From: CAZFHA01 sp964518595
GTDB lineage: Bacteria > Bacillota > Clostridia > Saccharofermentanales > Saccharofermentanaceae
Direction of reading: 5' to 3'
Assembly: GCA_964518595.1 (NCBI GenBank)
Contig: CAZFHA010000015.1
Coordinates: 1 to 64,000, forward strand
Length of the DNA stretch: 64,000 nt
This document shows positions 25,806 to 34,900 of the stretch, piece by piece (within the stretch, counting starts at the first letter, position 1; every line of letters begins with the position of its first letter). The position numbers and the translations under genes were made by a program. Below the pieces are notes generated by a model. The model was not told the DNA's origin and did not search any database. It saw only the letters and a program-made list of their open reading frames with translations.

Positions 25806-27437
25806 ATGCAAAACCATTATCAGCAAGTGTTGCAGGCAGAAGAGCAGTATTTGCGGCAGAACTTGAAAAGTCAAATTGAAAAACAGGCTAGCCCGGACTA
25901 TGGGGGAGTGTTGCTGCCCGCTGTGGGCATTACCCATGGAAAGTCTGCCGCTATGGCGGAAACCATCCTTCTGTATTGCAATCCGGACAGCTGTTATTAC
26001 CATGATCCAGAGTTGTACCGCCGGGCGAGGCTGATGCTGGATTTTACCGTGAATCAATTACGCCCGGATGGAACCATGGATTTGTTTGATTGCAATATGA
26101 ACTCTGGCCCGGATACGGCATTTAGCGTTGTTGCTTATGCAAAAGCCTATCTGGCAGTTCGAGACCATTGTGTGACGGCAGAAGAACTAGCGCTGCTAAA
26201 TGAGGTAAAACAGCTGATTGTTCGATGTTCGGATGGGGTGGTCATTAATGGTTTTCATACCCCGAATCATCGCTGGGTTATTTGTGCGGCTCTGGCTTTG
26301 GCTTATGAGATAACGGGAAATTCTACTTATCGGAACCGGATTGATGATTATCTGATTGAGGGGATTGATTGTAATGAGGATGGCGAGTATGCGGAACGCT
26401 CATCTGGTATTTATAACGTAGTAAATGATTATTCGTTAATTATAATGGCTGAATATCTGAACATGCCCGATCTGCTGGTGTATGTTGAGCGGAATTTGAC
26501 CATGATGTTAGCCTATTTTGATCCTGACATGTCTGTCTTTACAGGCAATTCAACCAGACAGGACTCCGGTGCCAGAACCTACGGAGATCCTTACTTCCCC
26601 CTTTATTTGTACATGGGTGATAAGACCGGTAAGGCACAGTTTCTCCAAATGGCAGGGCGGTTGATGAATTCCTGGCAAAAAGGGGGACGGTCGGCTCCCT
26701 TATGTTTGGAATATTATATGTTATACCCCAGATTAAAAGCATATGACTTGAAAGATCTTGGGCCTAACTATCAGGGTGAGCATTTATATAAGGAATCTGG
26801 GATTCTGAGGTTGGTAAAACCGGATAGGAGCTTAACTTTACTCCGCAACCAGATTGATTTTTTGCAGATTCAGACTCGTGATATGAATATTTTTCTGCGA
26901 ATTTATCTTCATTTTTTTAATGAAAGGCACTTTACTGCTGAAGATATTGTTAAAGTTGGAGTAGGCGAATATGTCATTCAGTATTCCGGAAAGGGCAAGT
27001 ATTACTTACCTTTTTCTGAATATCCCGGTACCTCAGATTGGTGGCAGATGGATAAAGAAAAGCGGCCGATCACTCAGGAGATGTCACTAAAAATAGATAT
27101 ACGGTTGAAGGAAATTATAGACGGATATCAGATAAGTATTAGCACCGATAGTCTGGACAAGATGCCCTTAAAAATTCAGTGGAATATAAGAGGGGCGGAT
27201 GCTATCTATACCAAGGCTTGTACCATGCCCTTCCAGCCAGGGACGGATTTGGTTATTCATGAAGGCAGTGTTTGGGCAAAGACAGCAGAGGAGAGCGTAC
27301 AAATTACGCCTTTTCATTCTCAGCACGCGTACTTGGGTTATCGCTCTCCGGCACTGCCACCTGCTAAGGATTTTATGCATATTTATGATAATTTGATCAC
27401 GCCTGTTCAGGAGGAGTTTGTGATTCGTTTTGCCTGA
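25806..27437 (+). CDS. Uncharacterised (alpha/alpha)-toroid enzyme, polysaccharide-lyase-like
   Basis: A soluble protein of 543 aa with no signal peptide. Its helix-rich N-terminal part (about 1-320) has NHRWVICAALALAYEITGN and YAERSSGIYNVVNDYSLIIM, reminiscent of the catalytic Tyr/Asn/His surroundings of heparinase II/III- and alginate-lyase-like families. A beta-rich C-terminal part (about 340-540) completes the usual sandwich. I do not recognise a named family; a lyase or hydrolase acting on uronic-acid oligosaccharides is an inference from fold impression and context. The ATG has AGAGGGA about 6 nt upstream. It lies 30 nt after the stem-loop behind the binding-protein gene. Confidence 0.7.
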   Translation: MQNHYQQVLQAEEQYLRQNLKSQIEKQASPDYGGVLLPAVGITHGKSAAMAETILLYCNPDSCYYHDPELYRRARLMLDFTVNQLRPDGTMDLFDCNMNSGPDTAFSVVAYAKAYLAVRDHCVTAEELALLNEVKQLIVRCSDGVVINGFHTPNHRWVICAALALAYEITGNSTYRNRIDDYLIEGIDCNEDGEYAERSSGIYNVVNDYSLIIMAEYLNMPDLLVYVERNLTMMLAYFDPDMSVFTGNSTRQDSGARTYGDPYFPLYLYMGDKTGKAQFLQMAGRLMNSWQKGGRSAPLCLEYYMLYPRLKAYDLKDLGPNYQGEHLYKESGILRLVKPDRSLTLLRNQIDFLQIQTRDMNIFLRIYLHFFNERHFTAEDIVKVGVGEYVIQYSGKGKYYLPFSEYPGTSDWWQMDKEKRPITQEMSLKIDIRLKEIIDGYQISISTDSLDKMPLKIQWNIRGADAIYTKACTMPFQPGTDLVIHEGSVWAKTAEESVQITPFHSQHAYLGYRSPALPPAKDFMHIYDNLITPVQEEFVIRFA

Positions 27438-27552
27438 TTTTAAGAAGAATAGAAAAACTACGACTGAAGAAATAAAACGTACGCATTAAGGTGATCCGTT
27501 AGGAGCATTGAACCTCTGCTCACGTGGAAACCGGTAAAAAATGAGGTATTTT

Positions 27553-29988
27553 ATGGAAAAGATACAGAGTCCTCCAAAAGTAAGAATACAGGGACAAGAC
27601 CGCGAAGTTTACCGGAAACATCCAGATCCGGAAAGAATCCGCCTGTATTATGAGTACTGCGAAGATCATTTTCACAGAGGCCAAGATTACAATCTTATTG
27701 TGGAGAAGTTTTCCAGAATTGTATCCTGTGAGCAGACTGAAAAGGGCCTTCGTCTCTCTATGCAGGGCGAGGTGCTTTATAATACACAAATCGATTCGGA
27801 CGGGGAACTTCGCCCCATAGTCATGAGAGACCGTTTGGGAGAAGTTTTTCAGGGATGGATTACCATTGAGCTCTACGAAGATCATATTTTTAGAATTATG
27901 GCTGGAAAAGGAAAGTCGCCGGTTGAGCACAACACGGCGATGACTGAAGGGGTGACTTTCCCCCGAACTTCATCTTTTCAAATCGTGGAAACTCCAGAAT
28001 CCCTTTGGCTTCTTACCGCTAAGTGTAAACTGGAGATTAAACGAGATCCATACCAGATAAGGTTATTAGATCTGTTTGACCAGCCCATATGTTCGCAGGA
28101 GAATCAGGATCAGGTTATGCATTTTACCCATGAGAGTTTTCCTCATGGTTTTGTCAATAATCCGCAGACCGGTGAACGGATTGGCTGTCTTTCGATGAAG
28201 TTTGGCCATAAAGAACGATATTTTGGCTTGGGCGAACAATTTTCTACGCCGGACAAAACTGGTCAGGAAGTAGATATTTTTGTGACCGACCCTATTTCCT
28301 GCGCTGGGGCAAGGACATATGTGCCGGTGCCATTCTACTGGAGTACTCGAGGTTATGGTATCTACGTTAACACTCATTATCGGACAAAATTCTTTATGGG
28401 CAACCGGTCTAATCGTGCGGTTTCCTGCCACATATATGGCGACGAGATTATAGACTATTTCATGTTTTATGGGGAGTCTCCTAAAGATCTCCTAAAGGGG
28501 TATACCGATATTACCGGCAAAACGCCCATGGTACCTAAGTGGTCATTTGGCTTGTGGATGAGCCGTTGCCCTTACAAAACGCAAGATGAGGTTGAGCAAG
28601 TTGCCCGGGCAATGAATGAGCATGATATTCCCGTGGATGTGATCAATGTAGACACTGATTGGTTTGAGCATCCCTGGGCCTGTGACTGGAAATTCGGAAG
28701 TCGTTTTTCCGAGCCTTCTCGAATGGTTGAAACTCTACAGAATGAAGGCATCCAAGTGTGTTTGTGGCAGAAACCCTATATTACCGCTGAGCACTTGCCG
28801 GAACTACTTGAATGGATGGATAAGCAAGGCTGGCTGCCCCATAATAAGTTTGGCGAATTGGCTCGGAGCAACCCGGTTTTGGATATGTCCCACCCTGAGG
28901 CGAAGGCTTGGTATAAAGAACAGTTAAAGGCATTGTTTGCCCTTGGGATCAAAGCCATAAAGACTGACATGGGTGAAGGGGTACCTCTGGAAGCCGACTA
29001 TTTTGGCTTTACCGGGCCGGAAATGCGAAATATTTATACTTATTTGTACAATCAAGCCGCCTATGAAGCAACCATGGAAGCACATGGAGAGGGGTTGGTG
29101 TGGGCACGCTCCGGCTATGCGGGGAGCCAAAAATACCCGATTCATTGGTCTGGAGATCCCTTTTGCACCTTTGATGGGCTGCGCTTTTCCATACGCAGTG
29201 GGCTGTCGCTAGGATTGTCAGGTTTTACCTTCTGGAGTCAAGACATCGGCGGTTTTATTGGCCGACCTTCGCCGGAACTTTATATTCGCTGGGCTCAGGC
29301 CGGTCTTTTCGGCTCACACAGCCGCTGCCATGGCGGTGCTAACCCAAGAGAACCCTGGACTTTTGGCGAGGAGGCGGAGGTGATATTTAGAAAATACGAT
29401 AAACTGCGTTACAGACTTATTCCGTATATATATTCTCAGGCATACATATGTACACAATCCGGACAGCCGATGGCGGCACATCTTGTGCTGTCAAACCCCA
29501 AAGATCCTATGACATACGGAATCGATGACCAGTGGATGTTTGGTGATTCTCTGATGGTTGCTCCCGTTGTCGAAGAAGGGACATCAAGGGAAGTCTATCT
29601 TCCCCAAGGGGATTGGTATGAGTATCGTTCTAATAATCTTTTTCCTGGTAGACAGACTGTTACGATATCCGCACCTTTGGATACTTTGCCGCTTTTCGTC
29701 CCAGCAGGAGGCGTACTACTTTACGGCGAAGAGAGAAATCACATCCAGGGAGAGGGGGAGAAGGAACTAGTGATTTCAATTTACCACAGGGCTTTTGGAA
29801 AGAAGACCGTACAGTACTATAACGGACAAATCTTTGCCTTTGAAATAGCTTTTTATGAGAGCGGCGCTACAGTGGTAATTCCGGCGCTACCCTGTCCCTG
29901 TACGTTGGAATTGATCACGCCATCTGGCTATGTTCGACAAGCAGGGTATCCAGGCAGACAAAATATAGCCATTACGTCGTTTTTGTAA
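27553..29988 (+). CDS. GH31 alpha-xylosidase/alpha-glucosidase (YicI-like)
   Basis: A protein of about 811 aa, full length for YicI-like GH31, with the N-terminal beta-sandwich, a TIM barrel and C-terminal beta domains. The catalytic nucleophile is Asp472 in IKTDMGEGVP, and the probable acid/base is Asp535 in WSGDPF. The motifs DVINVDTDWF and FTFWSQDIGGF are typical. It removes alpha-xylose or alpha-glucose from non-reducing ends in the cytoplasm; xylose preference is likely from YicI resemblance but unproven. ATG 27553 has GAGG at 6-nt spacing; ATG 27541, four codons upstream, is the alternative. Confidence 0.9.
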   Translation: MEKIQSPPKVRIQGQDREVYRKHPDPERIRLYYEYCEDHFHRGQDYNLIVEKFSRIVSCEQTEKGLRLSMQGEVLYNTQIDSDGELRPIVMRDRLGEVFQGWITIELYEDHIFRIMAGKGKSPVEHNTAMTEGVTFPRTSSFQIVETPESLWLLTAKCKLEIKRDPYQIRLLDLFDQPICSQENQDQVMHFTHESFPHGFVNNPQTGERIGCLSMKFGHKERYFGLGEQFSTPDKTGQEVDIFVTDPISCAGARTYVPVPFYWSTRGYGIYVNTHYRTKFFMGNRSNRAVSCHIYGDEIIDYFMFYGESPKDLLKGYTDITGKTPMVPKWSFGLWMSRCPYKTQDEVEQVARAMNEHDIPVDVINVDTDWFEHPWACDWKFGSRFSEPSRMVETLQNEGIQVCLWQKPYITAEHLPELLEWMDKQGWLPHNKFGELARSNPVLDMSHPEAKAWYKEQLKALFALGIKAIKTDMGEGVPLEADYFGFTGPEMRNIYTYLYNQAAYEATMEAHGEGLVWARSGYAGSQKYPIHWSGDPFCTFDGLRFSIRSGLSLGLSGFTFWSQDIGGFIGRPSPELYIRWAQAGLFGSHSRCHGGANPREPWTFGEEAEVIFRKYDKLRYRLIPYIYSQAYICTQSGQPMAAHLVLSNPKDPMTYGIDDQWMFGDSLMVAPVVEEGTSREVYLPQGDWYEYRSNNLFPGRQTVTISAPLDTLPLFVPAGGVLLYGEERNHIQGEGEKELVISIYHRAFGKKTVQYYNGQIFAFEIAFYESGATVVIPALPCPCTLELITPSGYVRQAGYPGRQNIAITSFL

Positions 29989-30035
29989 TCAACTTTCAAA
30001 CAGATGCAGACAATAAATAACTGGAGGAGAGAGTA

Positions 30036-31091
30036 ATGTTATCGGAACTTATTGTGAAGAAGGCTGCGGAAAGCCGCTCGATTAGCCCGGAGAATCCAAC
30101 CGGCGAACGGGGCGGAGGGGCTAGAAAAATTCCGCCTTTGGAAGGACATGCGGCAAGCGAGTTAGGCGAAGGCTGGAAAGTATCGCCCTATGTACAGATT
30201 CAACCGGGTGAGAAGATGGTTCTGGCAGAAATTGAGGGTCCGGCTTCGATTTCACATATCTGGGTCACCAGCTTTCCTGACCATTGGAGAAATCTTATCT
30301 TTCGTGTCTTTTGGGATGAGGAAGCGGAGCCTTCCATCGAAACTCCTTTGGGTGATTTTTTCTGTAATGGCTGGGGGGAGCGGTGCAGCATAAGTTCGAT
30401 ACCGATTGCGGTTAATCCTGCCGGGGGATTCAATTCCTACTGGACCATGCCCTTTCGTAAGCGGGCACGGATTGAGATGGAGAACAGGGGGTTTAAAAAA
30501 GCGACAGTTTACTATCAGGTAGACTACGAGATTACCCCTGTGGCAGCTGATGCTTTATATTTTCATGCCCAATTCCGCCGTACTAATCCCTTGCCCTATA
30601 TGGAGGAATATACCATTGTCGATAAAATTAAGGGCGGTGGACATTATGTGGGAACATATATGGCCTGGGGTGTAAATAATAATGGCTGGTGGGGAGAGGG
30701 CGAAGTAAAAATGTTTATTGATGGGGATCAGCAGTATCCGACAATCTGTGGAACTGGGACAGAGGATTATTTTGGCGGCGCCTGGAATTTCGAACAGACT
30801 CCGGGACAATACGATGTATTTAGCAATCTATATTCCGGTATGCCTCAAGTACTAAAACCAGATGGACTCTACCGGGCTAATACTCGCTTTGGCCTGTATC
30901 GATGGCATATTTTAGACCCGATCCGTTTCAACGAAGATTTCAAAGTTCGCATTCAGGCTTTAGGCTGGAGATCACAGGGCCGATTCTTGCCCCTGCAGGA
31001 TGATCTGTCGTCGGTTGCATTTTGGTATCAAAATGATCCTCATGTGCCTTTTCCTACTCTGCCGGACAGAAATTATTTAGAAGTTATATAA
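30036..31091 (+). CDS. GH172 (DUF2961) glycoside hydrolase
   Basis: A protein of 351 aa covering one DUF2961 domain, the family now called GH172, whose known members act on alpha-D-fructofuranosides and alpha-D-arabinofuranosides. The family hallmark GTGTEDYFGGAWNFE lies near residues 230-245 and contains a likely catalytic Glu; GDFFCNGWGE near 105 and NPAGGFNSYWTMPF near 130 are also typical. There is no signal peptide. The start has GGAGGAG at good spacing. It lies between GH31 and GH38 genes in a single operon, which suggests the imported glycan carries a furanosyl branch. Confidence 0.88.
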   Translation: MLSELIVKKAAESRSISPENPTGERGGGARKIPPLEGHAASELGEGWKVSPYVQIQPGEKMVLAEIEGPASISHIWVTSFPDHWRNLIFRVFWDEEAEPSIETPLGDFFCNGWGERCSISSIPIAVNPAGGFNSYWTMPFRKRARIEMENRGFKKATVYYQVDYEITPVAADALYFHAQFRRTNPLPYMEEYTIVDKIKGGGHYVGTYMAWGVNNNGWWGEGEVKMFIDGDQQYPTICGTGTEDYFGGAWNFEQTPGQYDVFSNLYSGMPQVLKPDGLYRANTRFGLYRWHILDPIRFNEDFKVRIQALGWRSQGRFLPLQDDLSSVAFWYQNDPHVPFPTLPDRNYLEVI

Positions 31092-31139
31092 TAAAAACTT
31101 TTTCATAATATTACGATTAATAAGAAAGATGGTGAAAAA

Positions 31140-33959
31140 ATGAATTTTAGTCAACGCTACATGCAATTAGAAAAGCTTCCCCTTGGCCAGGGTGGGGAAC
31201 GTATTATGGGTCAATTGGCTTTTGCGGTCAAAATGTATGAAAATAAAATCATTCAGGATGCGAAAGTTTTGGAAGAGGCTTTTGTTGTTCTGGAACAAGC
31301 GGCTAATGCTTCCGGCTGTATTACAGCCGCTGCTGGTGATGAAGCGGAACATTGTCTTTTACCACTGGCAAAGCAGGCTAAAGAATACAAGATAATTTGT
31401 GCTGCTCATGCCCACATTGATATGGACTGGATGTGGGGAACTTCGGAGACAGTGGCTATTACTTTAGATACTTTTCGAACCATGCTTGATCTGATGAAAG
31501 AGTTTCCGGATTTTCATTTTTCCCAATCACAAGCCTCTGTCTATCAGATTGTTGAAGAGTATGATCCTGCTATGCTTGAAGAAATTAAGGCTCGTGTCAA
31601 GGAAGGCCGCTGGGAGGTGACAGCCTCAACCTGGGTAGAAGCTGATAAAAATATGCCTTGCGGAGAAAGCCATGCACGCCATATTCTTTATACGAAACAA
31701 TATATGAAAAAGCTATTTGGCCTCGAAAGTGAAGATTTAAAACTCGATTTTGAGCCGGATACTTTTGGTCACAGTGAGAATGTGCCAGAGATTTTAGCCC
31801 ATGGAAAGGTTGATTACTATTATCATTGCCGTGCTTTTAAAGGCGATTACCTTTACAATTGGGAAGCACCGTCGGGTAAGCAAGTACTTGTCTACCGGGA
31901 ACCTCTCTGGTATAACGGAGAAATCGATTATCAATTGGCTCGCTATGTTCCCGATATTTGTACGCCTTACCATTTGAAAACAATCATGAAGGTATATGGG
32001 GTGGGAGATCATGGCGGCGGCCCCACCAGAAGTGATTTACGGATGTTACTGCAGATGGCCAAGTGGCCTGTTTATCCCAGAATCGAGCTGGGAACTTTTG
32101 CGGCCTTTTTTAAAGAAATCAGTCAGTACCGGGACAGTTTTCCGGTGGTTAAGCAAGAATTGAACTGTATTTTTACCGGTTGCTATACCTCCCAGAGCCG
32201 AATAAAAATGGCAAATCGACTGGGCGAAAAACGTCTGTTGGAAGCAGAACGTATCAATGCGGCAGCAACGATGCTGACCGGTGCTCCTTATGTAAAATCC
32301 CGCTATTCTAAGGCCTGGGAAAAAGTTCTCTATAATCACTTTCATGATATTCTTCCTGGTTCAGGTGTGATTGAAACAAGAGAAGGAGCTATGGGGCAGT
32401 TTCAGCAGGTGATGGCTATTGCGAATACAGGATTAACATCATCTATGCGCAAAATAGCGGCGCAGATTGATACCTCTTTTGTCGAATACGTGGATGATGG
32501 ATTATCTCGGTCAGAGGGCGCAGGCGTTGGCTATGATGTCTATAACTATGCCGTACCGGCGGTGGAACGTGGTAGTGGTGTAAACCGTGTTTTCCACGTG
32601 TTTAACAGCCTGCCAAAGGCACGAAGCGGGTTGGTGGAGATTACGGTGTGGGATTGGTGCGGTGACAAAAACCGAGCCGAAGTGAGTCTGCCTGACAACA
32701 CTGTTCTGGCTCATCAACTGATTGATGCGGCAGCTGAATTTATGGGCGTCAAGGGTCGCTATTGGGGGCATTCTTATTTTAAAATGATCGTTCAGGTGTC
32801 TGTACCTGCGCTGGGCTATCAGACGCTGGTCCTAAAAGAAAAAGAGATTGATTCTATTCCCGTTAAATATTGCCCTGATCCTCGGATTGAGACGCTTCCG
32901 GCAGGGATGATGGAAAATGATTATCTGCGAGTTACCTTTGATTCTGGTACAGGTAATTTACTTTCGATTTGGGATAAAGAGAAAAATCAGGAGTTGCTGG
33001 ATGCGGGTAGACCATCGGGATTTTTCTACATTCAGGAAGAAACCACAAAAGGTATGACTGCGTGGAACGAAGGTCAACCTATCCGTAAAGAGGCGCTCTG
33101 CAATTTTGGCAGCAAAATCATTGAACGCTGTATTGATCCAAAGACTGTACGTCAATTTATTCAGGTGGAAACTACTTTTCGCGAGTCAAAAATCAGATAT
33201 CAGATGTCTCTGGATCAAGGGAAGAAGGCGCTTCAATTTTCTGCATATTGTGATTGGCAGGAACGGCCTTCCATAAAAGAATATGTTCCTCAATTGCGGG
33301 TGGCTTTTCCTTTGGCCTATCCTTGTTCTACCTATAAATATGATATTCCGATGGGTGTAATTGCTCGAGAGGGTCGGGAAAAAGATGTCCCAGCGTTGAG
33401 CTTTGCCTGCGGGATACCTGAAACAAAAACCCAGCAGGCAGTAATGCTGGTATCGGCTACAAAATACGGATTTAGTTCCTACGACAATATCCTGTCCATG
33501 AACCTGTTGCGAAGTAGCTATGAGCCTGATCCTTATCCGGAATTGGGCGAACACCATTTTTCATTTTCTCTGCAATTTCCTCAAGATACTGAAAATGCTA
33601 CACTGGTTGAAACATCCATGGATTATAACCATAGTTTTACTTTTATGAGTGTAAGTGCGGGGCGAAAAGGTGTACTGCCGGCTGCATTTACTTTTATGGA
33701 AATCTTAAGCGGCACGGCTGTTCTATCTTCACTTAAAATTTCCGAAGACAGCGACCAAGGAGCCATCATTCGCTTGTACGAAGCGAACGGTGAAGATACA
33801 ATCGCAAAAATTCAATTTGCTAAAAAAATTACCCATGCAGAGTTGACGGATATAAACGAATTGCCAATTGCGGGGGATCAACTGGTGTGGCGTGATTCGA
33901 CGCTTTCGATTCCGGTAAAGAAAAAGAGTATCGTGTCTCTGAAAATCTGGTTGGAGTAA
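31140..33959 (+). CDS. GH38 alpha-mannosidase (first copy)
   Basis: A protein of 939 aa with the complete GH38 plan: a zinc site with His90, His92 and Asp94 in AHAHIDMDW, nucleophile Asp207 in DFEPDTFGHS, the FHDILPGSG segment with the last zinc-ligand His, and long C-terminal beta domains. It removes alpha-mannosyl residues in an exo manner in the cytoplasm. The Shine-Dalgarno is modest (GGTGA). It is only distantly similar to the GH38 enzyme at 34901, so different linkages or substrates are likely. Confidence 0.9.
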   Translation: MNFSQRYMQLEKLPLGQGGERIMGQLAFAVKMYENKIIQDAKVLEEAFVVLEQAANASGCITAAAGDEAEHCLLPLAKQAKEYKIICAAHAHIDMDWMWGTSETVAITLDTFRTMLDLMKEFPDFHFSQSQASVYQIVEEYDPAMLEEIKARVKEGRWEVTASTWVEADKNMPCGESHARHILYTKQYMKKLFGLESEDLKLDFEPDTFGHSENVPEILAHGKVDYYYHCRAFKGDYLYNWEAPSGKQVLVYREPLWYNGEIDYQLARYVPDICTPYHLKTIMKVYGVGDHGGGPTRSDLRMLLQMAKWPVYPRIELGTFAAFFKEISQYRDSFPVVKQELNCIFTGCYTSQSRIKMANRLGEKRLLEAERINAAATMLTGAPYVKSRYSKAWEKVLYNHFHDILPGSGVIETREGAMGQFQQVMAIANTGLTSSMRKIAAQIDTSFVEYVDDGLSRSEGAGVGYDVYNYAVPAVERGSGVNRVFHVFNSLPKARSGLVEITVWDWCGDKNRAEVSLPDNTVLAHQLIDAAAEFMGVKGRYWGHSYFKMIVQVSVPALGYQTLVLKEKEIDSIPVKYCPDPRIETLPAGMMENDYLRVTFDSGTGNLLSIWDKEKNQELLDAGRPSGFFYIQEETTKGMTAWNEGQPIRKEALCNFGSKIIERCIDPKTVRQFIQVETTFRESKIRYQMSLDQGKKALQFSAYCDWQERPSIKEYVPQLRVAFPLAYPCSTYKYDIPMGVIAREGREKDVPALSFACGIPETKTQQAVMLVSATKYGFSSYDNILSMNLLRSSYEPDPYPELGEHHFSFSLQFPQDTENATLVETSMDYNHSFTFMSVSAGRKGVLPAAFTFMEILSGTAVLSSLKISEDSDQGAIIRLYEANGEDTIAKIQFAKKITHAELTDINELPIAGDQLVWRDSTLSIPVKKKSIVSLKIWLE

Positions 33960-33973
33960 TCTTTAAAGGGTCA

Positions 33974-34007
33974 TCCTCTGCCTCTTTGTAACTGAAGAGG
34001 CAGAGGA
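33974..34007 (+). terminator. 13-bp stem-loop after the first GH38 gene
   Basis: TCCTCTGCCTCTT pairs perfectly with AAGAGGCAGAGGA around an 8-nt loop, 15 nt after the GH38 stop. No T-run follows, so termination may be partial. The GH78 remnant begins immediately after it. Confidence 0.6.
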
Positions 34008-34008
34008 G

Positions 34009-34872
34009 CTTGCGTGTAGCGGGGCGATTGTCTTTCTTCCCTGGGAATATTATCTTCACTATGGTGATTCAGGTCTAATCAAAAAATACATGGGCAATAT
34101 GCTGCTGTGGCTTGACTATATGGAGACACGGTGTCAAGACGGATTGGTTGTCCGTGAAGAGACAGGCGGTTGGTGTTTGGGGGAATGGTGTGCGCCTGAC
34201 CTACAGCTTCCGGCTCCTTTTGTGAATACATATTTTTATTTGAAGGCAATACATATTTTGTTGGAAATTGCCTCTCAATTTGATCTCCAGCTGCCTGTGA
34301 AGCAGTTGAAACAACGCTGGGCTGTCTCTTTACAAGCCCTGAATACCCATTATCTTGACCAGGAAACAGGCAGTTATTGTGACGGGGTTAATGGTGCGGA
34401 TAGTTTTGCGCTGGATTTAGGCTTGGGAAATCCGACGCTCCTGATCAAAAGATATGGTGACAGTGAAGTTTTTGATACCGGGATTTTTGGCACCTATCTG
34501 GTGTTAAAGGGACTATTTGACCATCAGGCGCCTGAAGTGGCCTGGCGATTACTTACCAATCGCGGTTCTGCTTCATTTTATAAAATGCAAATGGCCGGGG
34601 CGACTACTCTTTGGGAGAACTGGGACGGCAGCGAATCACATAACCATCCGATGTTTGGTAGCATAGTCCGTTTGCTGTTTGAGGAGATATTGGGCATTCG
34701 GCAGAAGAGGGGTACAGTTGGCTTTGGAGAGATAGAAATAGCTCCAGCCATTTTGAAGCAACTGGATTGGGCTAAGGGCTACTTAAAAACTGATTCGGGA
34801 ACAGTATGGGTATCTGTAAAGAAAGACGCCAGTGGGAATCGGATATGTGAACACCGGATCTCTAAGGACTAA
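34009..34872 (+). pseudogene. GH78 alpha-L-rhamnosidase, 5'-truncated remnant
   Basis: An open frame continuing upstream of ATG 34090 to about 34009 reads like the C-terminal half of a GH78 rhamnosidase: CSGAIVFLPWEYYLHYGD, then GGWCLGEWCAPDLQLPAPF, and near the end GATTLWENWDG and SHNHPMFGS. An intact enzyme has several hundred more N-terminal residues, with beta domains and the first barrel helices. Here that part is missing, and homology starts within a few bases of the GH38 stem-loop. No ribosome site is evident for ATG 34090. I infer a deletion that removed the 5' part. A short functional relative is possible but less likely. Confidence 0.75.
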
Positions 34873-34900
34873 ATCGGATGATCATAAGGAGGACATAAAG

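Noticed and set aside
28066..28431. 121-codon minus-strand ORF inside GH31
   Set aside because: It is an antisense shadow of a full-length, motif-complete GH31 gene.
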